Assembly (NCBI GenBank): GCA_954871525.1
Contig: OX940860.1
Coordinates: 52,502,724-52,566,723 of the forward strand
Reading direction: 5' to 3'
Source of the DNA: Parietaria judaica
Taxonomy: Eukaryota; Streptophyta; Magnoliopsida; Rosales; Urticaceae
Length of the DNA stretch: 64,000 nt
Positions 57,815 through 64,000 of the stretch are shown in pieces (position 1 is the stretch's first letter; every line of letters begins with the position of its first letter). The position numbers and the translations under genes are program-made. The notes beneath the pieces are model-generated. The model saw nothing but the letters and a program-made list of their open reading frames with translations, ran no database searches and was not told the origin of the DNA.

Positions 57815-58910
57815 CAAGGTTTAACTTACCGAAATTACCGATAAATCGGTTACCGTTTTCGACGGATTAATCGATAACTTACCGATTAACCGACGGAAAA
57901 CCTATAATACTGTAGCTTACCGATTACCGATACTTTTCGATGATTATCGACGGATTATCGATACTTTTCGACGGAAAACTTATAAAATATTTTTAAACTT
58001 ATATTTGTCCAATTTTAAAATAGTGTGTTAATTTTTTTATAAAAATATTAGCATGCCATTATATTTTTATAAAAATAATAGCATGTCATGATATCAAAAA
58101 TAATATCATAAACAAACATATGTAAATGAAATCATACACAAACACATATAATTCCATCACATAAATTTAGAAGACTTTTGTTGTGATTATGAAAAAAAAT
58201 CTGAATTAAGCTCAAATCTGAAAATAAATTATACCAAAATTATATGTGTCTACTGTCTAATATGTAGCATAAATTTAATATGTAATTATGTATTATTTTG
58301 ACAGATTTATAATAGAAAATAGTTGTATAAGTTTGATAGCTATTGTTTGGGCAAATTTTTAATATATGATAAAGAACTAAAAATTATGACCAATGGTGAA
58401 CAAAATTGGTAAGAAAATATTAAATATAAACATAATTTATTATTAAGTAAAATATTTTAATATTTGATAAATTCTTTAATATAGGTGGTAAACCGTATCC
58501 TAATACTACTATTACTAGGACTTGTTAGGGTCTATTCTAATGAGTAGTGAGTAGAATAATAATAAAAAGTGAAAAGAAAAACAAAATATAAAAGAAAATA
58601 AAATAAAAACTTGATCCCATCACATGTCAGAGGAAAGAAAGAAAAACGTGAAGAGAAAGGCATGTTGGACCATATTGCACACTGTTCATCGTCTTCCTCC
58701 AATAAAGTTTCTGAATTTTTGTAAAAAAAAAAAATGCCATGGTCAAAAAGCATCCAATTTTACAGTGTATTTGGCGATAATCGGTTGATAACCACCTTAC
58801 CGATTTTCGAAATTTTTGAGCGAAAAGTCATAAAACGATAACTAATGTGGTCGAATATTTACCGGTATATACCGGTAAGACCGAAAATTGACGATTATCG
58901 TCGAACCTTG
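57815..58910. mobile_element. hAT-type element, CAAGGTTC family, longer copy with perfect 8-bp TSD
   Basis: Ends CAAGGTTTAACTTACC and, inverted, CAAGGTTCGACGATAATCG. Perfect CTTTTAAG duplications lie at 57807-57814 and 58911-58918. Its terminal segments match the 492-bp copy at 26482-26973 (ACCGATAAATCGG, GACGGATTA blocks). About 600 bp of extra AT-rich interior is present with no transposase remnant that I can recognise. Confidence 0.93.
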
Positions 58911-59086
58911 CTTTTAAGTTTTAATTCGACAAATGAAATTATACTCCTAATTTTTATTGTCTTTGTTGTTTTATAATTTATTTCAATTAATTTTTTATTG
59001 TCTTTGTAGTTTTATAATTTATTTCAATTAATTTGTATTTATACTTTTCATATAATTATTTGGTCAAAATTTCTATTTAATTTTTT

Positions 59087-60554
59087 CTAGATATAAAAAA
59101 TAAAATTAAAGTGACTCATCGCGTCACACCTCGTCGTCATCGACGTCCTCGCCGCCCTCCTCGTCAACCGCATCCTCAGCTCCCTGATCACCCAGGCCCG
59201 GGTGACAGACTGGAGGAATACAATAACCACTCCGGCGTCCCTACTGGCTTCGCTGGCAACCACCGAGGGGAAAATCCCACAGAGAAGGAGATCCCGGCCA
59301 AAGAAAAGTTCATTACCGGGCAGGGAGGAGGGATACGAGCGATAAAAGGCGCCAGCAAAGCCTGGACCTCCAGCGGGACCGAATGATCGGTCACGAACAA
59401 TGTACAAAGGTAAATGCCCGGGTCCGCCCGGACAATATCGAGGAAACACCTCACGGAGCCCCGACCATCGGGGCATAGCCAGGAAACATGGGTGCAGCCG
59501 CCGGGACAAGGCTATACGGTGGCCCGAGGGCCAATAACGATACATCGGGGCCGGGTGCAGCTGGCGGGACATGGCCGCACGGCGTCCCAGGGGCCAAGAA
59601 GGACGCGTCAGGGCCAGGCACCACGCCTGGCAGGAAGACCGTCTCTGCTGGAAAAACAGAGTTTCCCCCGGAGAAATCCGTGGCAGGCGTGTCGAGACCG
59701 CCCGTCGCCCGGCGAGTCCTGCGACCGGACGGAGAAGCCTCAGTGGGGAAAGGGGGGAGACCCCGGGGAAGCCATCATCGTGATCCATGCCTGCAAAAGA
59801 AACAACCATGTCATAAGCCAAAACAAAATAAGTAAATAAAGGCGAACACTCACTACAAGTCAGAAGCCGGAAAGACCACACAAAAAGATCATACCTCTCT
59901 CTAGGGTCCGAAGACGATTCGAGCAGAACCCGCAAAGACATCCACCCTGATCGTATCCAGGCCGACCTTGTTAAATAAGAAGCGCCCGGGGATGGAAGAT
60001 CCCATAAAAAAAGAAGCAGACGAAGTCCTCGTCCTCGATTGCCGGATTCAAGTACGGTCGAGGGATTCCGAACCTCTGGGGAGCGGATCCCAAATAGGCG
60101 CTCGGGACCCACACCCATCGCCTTTGCCAGTCCGGTTCTAAATCCAGACCCAGATCGCCGACTCTGAAGCCCCAAGTTGGCCGAAGGAAGACCCAATTAT
60201 AGATCCTTTGGCCACTCCGGGAATGGAAGAATGAGAGCAGTCAGCTTGCTCAGAGATACCTCACGACCGAGTTCTTCGTGCCACATTGAGAAGCACCCAG
60301 CAGCGTACCACCACATGTCCGGGCTGACCTGAAGCGGGTGCAAGCCCAGCGACACCAGAAGCTGCTCCACCAAAGAAGGAATCGGCAGGAAAAAACCTAG
60401 TCGAAGGCTTTCTAAGGAGACTGCAACCATCCCTCTGCGGGGCCGACCGGGCAGCTCCCCCTCCAGCGGGGCACACACCCCTTCAGGGAGAGTGAGGCGC
60501 TCGGTACGAAAAAAAGGCCCTAAGCTCCTCTAGACTGATAACAGTCATGCTCAT
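59087..60554 (-). pseudogene. Second Transposase_28-like ('putative gypsy-type transposon') ORF, broken
   Basis: Starting from an ATG at 60554 (MSMTVISLEELRAFF), the minus strand reads GMVAVSLESLRLGFFLPIPS then LVEQLLVSLGLHPLQVSPDM. This has the same GL.LP...L..L....PLQVSP pattern as the antisense ORF at 14386. The frame breaks near 60490 and 60200, after which YNWVFLRPTWGFRVGDLGL and further Pro/Arg-rich text can be read in shifting frames to about 59090. The long open reading 60196-59087 is a GC-rich by-product of this and not itself recognisable. No LTRs were found around it. Confidence 0.5.
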
Positions 60555-61100
60555 CCCAAGCGAGCCCAATCCTCCTCCTAACAGCCCGATCAAAAATTAC
60601 TTGTTGGGCCACTTAAGGGTTTGATCCAATTTTCAGCATCAATAATATATATATATATATATTTATTTATTTTTTAAGTAAGCGATCCGCCTATGGAAAT
60701 TCCGATGCATCACTTCAGTCTTATTTTAAGGATGTGAATCTTAGTTTAAAGACATGAAGTTGTAATGAATTCGTGCCTTTGTAATGAATCCCTGCTTTCA
60801 TGAATCATTTTTATTTTTTAATGCATTATGTCCTATCATTTTTAGTTAGAAGCGGCAAATAGTTTATTTTTCGAAATGGAACACCAGCCTGATGAGCGGA
60901 TTCTGCAGTAATGACGAGTTCTTTAGAGAGGGTTGCGGCCAAATGAGTGCATACTTCCCGTCATCGTTTACGTGGTTTTGAGTTAGCTTCCGAGTCTTCC
61001 TATTCAAGGCCACCGTTGAAGCTGACACTCTCATGAGGACTTCTTACTTTACTGTTATAACAACTAACATTTGAAATCAATGATATAATTGATGCTAATT
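60555..61100. other. Gene-free stretch
   Basis: A TA microsatellite at 60643-60662 and otherwise nothing recognised. The RT/RNase H part of the neighbouring copia element is absent here. Confidence 0.55.
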
Positions 61101-61123
61101 TCACAAGATTTGCATTTCAGTTG

Positions 61124-63516
61124 CTACGTTTCTTCTCTTATAAACATTTCAGTTGGGCATGTAACAGAGGCTGTAGTAGAAGTGAACAACGAATGATATG
61201 GAAATTCTTGTTTATGGAAAACAGCATGACATGTTATATAAACACGACCCGATGGATGAAGGCATACATACCCTTTGTACTTGAGGCTATAGCAAAGGAA
61301 AAGGCACTCGGTTGATCTGAACTTGATCTTATGCTTGTTATAAGCATGAAGGTGAGGGAATATAGCACATCCAAACACTCGTAGCCATTTATAATCCGGT
61401 TTGAGTCCAAATAGTTTGTGGAGAGGAGTGTCATTGTTCAACACGGGCGTGGGAAGCCTATTGATAAGAAAAACAGTCGTGGAGAAAGCCTCCCACCAAA
61501 ATTTCTCTGGCATCGAAGCTTGACCAAGTAAAGTGAGCCCGAGCTCGACTATATGGCGGTGCTTCCGTTCTGCCTTCCCATTTTGTTGGTGAACATGTGG
61601 GCAGGGATGGGGCATAAGTATGCCGGACTCATTCAAGAATGGCACAAAGCTCCTAAATTCGCCACCCCAATCACTCTGCAACATTTTTATCTTGGTAGAG
61701 AACTGATTTTTTGCAATGGTTTTGAACACTTTGAAGACAGCAAGAGACTCGGATTTGAGCTTGAGCGGGAATATCTATGTTACCTGCTGAAATCATCAAG
61801 GAAGTGTATGTAGTATTTGTACCCTTGGGATCCACTCACCGGAGCGGGACCCCAAAGATCCGAGTGGATTAGTTGTAAGGGCATACAAGACTTGGAATCT
61901 GATATCTTGAATGGAAGAGTGACTTTTGCCAATTTTGCCTGCATCACAAAAGTTCAAGCTTTTATTCAAACTAGAAGACATGTTACACGATTTAGCTACA
62001 ATAGAAAACACATTAGATGAGGGATGGCCAAGACCTTGATGTAAAACATCAAGGGTACATAGTATGGAAAGAAAAGTAACATTGTTACAGTTCAAAGGAA
62101 AGTAGTGTGTAAGAAAAGCAGAGTTTCTAGCAGGGGCAAAACGGGAAAAGAAGTTGCAGAAATTTCTTCTAGCTTGGAAAAGGTCATCTGGGATTTGGTA
62201 CAGCCCACGCTTAAGCCTCCCTGTGTGAAGAAGACGCCATGTTCCCTTGTCCTTGATAGAGCAAAATTCGGGATGAAATTCCATAAAAACACCATTATCT
62301 TTAGTAAGCTTAGCAATGCTTAAAATATTTTTCTTAATTTTAGGCACAACAAGGACTTTGGAGAGAATAAGAAGCTTGAAGCGATTAAATTTAGGAATTA
62401 TTTGTGCAGAACCAATATGAGATATGGGAAGAAAATTACCATTTCCAACCATGAGCTTGTCATTCCCATCGAAGGGCTTGGTTATTGTCCGATTACCCAG
62501 CTGTGCAGTGACATGATCAGTCGCACCAGAATCAGTGTACCACGCCGGATCGAAAGCTGACTCTGGTCCAACGAACATAGCAGAGGGTGATGCTGGAGAT
62601 GCAGGTGTGCGCACCAGACTCGAGGATTCTTCATTCCTGTACCAGAAAATGCGTGCAGTATGTCCTGCTTTGAACATATCTGACACGTCGGTTTTGCACC
62701 ACGTCCAGGGAAGTTAGGCCTTCCTCTTCCTCGTCCATGCGTGGTAAGGTGATTGTATTGCTGTTGTCGGTGATGATAGCCATTTTCTCGGCTTCTTCCA
62801 CCTTTGAAGTGCTGCTCAGCAAGGTGAGCGCTTGCATTTCCAAGCTCACTGGAGTAGGAGTTGTTCATCAGTTCGAGTCGATGTTCGCGGTTGAGCAACA
62901 TGGCTTCAACTTCGACAAGGCTCATCTTGGAGTTGGCTGGTCGATCACTGATCAAGGTGATAACAACGTCGAATTCGTCAGGTAGACCATCTATAGTACA
63001 CGTGATCAGGTCATTTGTACAGACCATTTTTCATGCGAGTGATAGAGCATCTGCGAGCCCCTTGATTTTTGCGACGTATTCAGAGATCGTGAGACCGCCT
63101 TTCTTGATCATCTGAAGCTGCACCTTTAGATTATGTGTGCGAGCTCGTGTTCTAATGTCGAACAAATCTTCAAGAATGTGCCAAATGTCAAAAGCATGAT
63201 GGAATTCGGTCATACCGTGGAGGATCAGTGCCGTAAGAGAAGAAAAGATCCAACTTAGAAGCCGTTGATCTTCTCTCGTCCATTGGAGAGTCTGGATTCA
63301 GACGCATGACAGAGACTCCATCTTCATCAACATTTACGAACTTTGGCGGACATGGATGATCTCCGACGATGAAGCTTCAAGGTCATGGCCAGGAAGCGCC
63401 GGTAGAATCTGATATCGCCACACGATGTAGTTCGAGCTATCAAGCTTCACCGTAATTGCGTTGCTGATTCCAGATCCGAACGGAGATTGAGAGCTTGCCG
63501 CCATTAATGAAGATGA
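61124..63516 (-). pseudogene. copia gag-protease-integrase remnant
   Basis: Gag begins near 63510 (AITVKLDSSNYIVWRYQILP) and runs to about 62660 in several frames, ending with a knuckle-like CQICSK. The protease region has WYTDSGATDHVT near 62535. The pre-integrase region reads LHQGLGHPSSNVF and FCDAGKIGKSH near 62000-61930. Integrase starts QLIHSDLWGPAP near 61870 and continues with DWGGEFRSF, HVHQQNGKAERKHRHI and KFWWEAFSTTVFLINRLP (61680-61470), then the C-terminal RVFGCAIFPHLHAYNKHKI part. Breaks include a frame change near 61880 and a TAA near 61790. No YVDD-containing RT segment follows, so the copy is truncated after integrase. Confidence 0.9.
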
Positions 63517-63530
63517 GCTCAAGCAGAGGT

Positions 63531-63542
63531 GCTCTGATACCA
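63531..63542 (-). other. Primer-binding site (tRNA-iMet)
   Basis: Minus strand TGGTATCAGAGC between the gag start and the LTR-like region. Confidence 0.92.
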
Positions 63543-63883
<341 letters not shown>

Positions 63884-64000
63884 GAGATGATGACGCACCA
63901 AGAACTTCTTATAAACAAAGAGAAATACAATAATTTTTTAGTGTAATTACCTCTTTCGAATAATAGTAATAAAAATGAAAAAACTCGAGAAAAAGATAAC

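Noticed and set aside
59087..60196. 369-codon minus-strand ORF as a real gene
   Set aside because: It is Arg/Ser/Leu/Pro-rich without any recognisable domain, and the conserved core upstream is read in other frames; better explained as decayed transposon sequence.

Overview
The window looks like TE-rich nuclear DNA from a flowering plant, most likely a eudicot. The evidence is spliceable genes with GT-AG introns and TATA boxes, a pectin methylesterase and P-class PPR genes of plant type, plant Ty1/copia and Ty3/gypsy-type retrotransposons, MULE and hAT DNA transposons, and a tRNA-derived SINE. I cannot name the species. Nothing is organised as a bacterial operon.

Layout. 1-3.9 kb: decayed minus-strand copia element cut by the window edge. 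3.9-5.8 kb: AT-rich tract with dispersed short palindromic repeats and a decayed transposase-like fragment. 5.8-10.2 kb: no gene seen. 10.3-12.5 kb: degenerate hAT element followed by an element full of internal tandem repeats. 13.2-20.0 kb: an LTR element with both LTRs but no gag-pol. It carries an intact SKIP14-like F-box/LRR ORF in the sense (minus) direction and a broken antisense Transposase_28-like ORF. 21.1-23.7 kb: the one clearly intact host gene, a three-exon pectinesterase with a PMEI pro-domain. 24-31 kb: gene-poor, with two hAT MITEs and one MULE.

31.5-57.4 kb: two paralogous PPR loci flank a cluster of insertions. The first PPR copy (31.5-38.1 kb) is internally deleted and has a young copia element in its 3' flank, bounded by a GTTTG target-site duplication. 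Next come a processed RPL17 pseudogene, a SINE with a 12-bp TSD, a small MULE, and a large 9.2-kb MuDR-like element (42.1-51.3 kb). That element has two convergent genes: a ten-exon DUF1985 gene and a mudrA-like transposase. A second MULE (51.4-52.9 kb) lies directly beside it. The second PPR locus (53.2-57.2 kb) has an 830-bp MITE inserted and a 503-bp segment tandemly triplicated out of frame.

57.5-64 kb: an H2B 5' fragment, a second copy of the 26.5-kb hAT family, a second Transposase_28-like pseudogene, and a 3'-truncated minus-strand copia element.

Two things stand out. The first is the MuDR-like element at 42-51 kb: its introns and intergenic spacers, but not its exons, are packed with a palindromic 20-bp repeat (consensus GTAACTNCAGTTACATAAGT), and the neighbouring MULE also carries this motif. 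The second is the non-autonomous retrotransposon at 13-20 kb with an F-box gene in the position where gag would be. Several frame breaks in otherwise well-preserved ORFs are single-base losses in homopolymers, so some 'pseudogene' calls could reflect assembly error.
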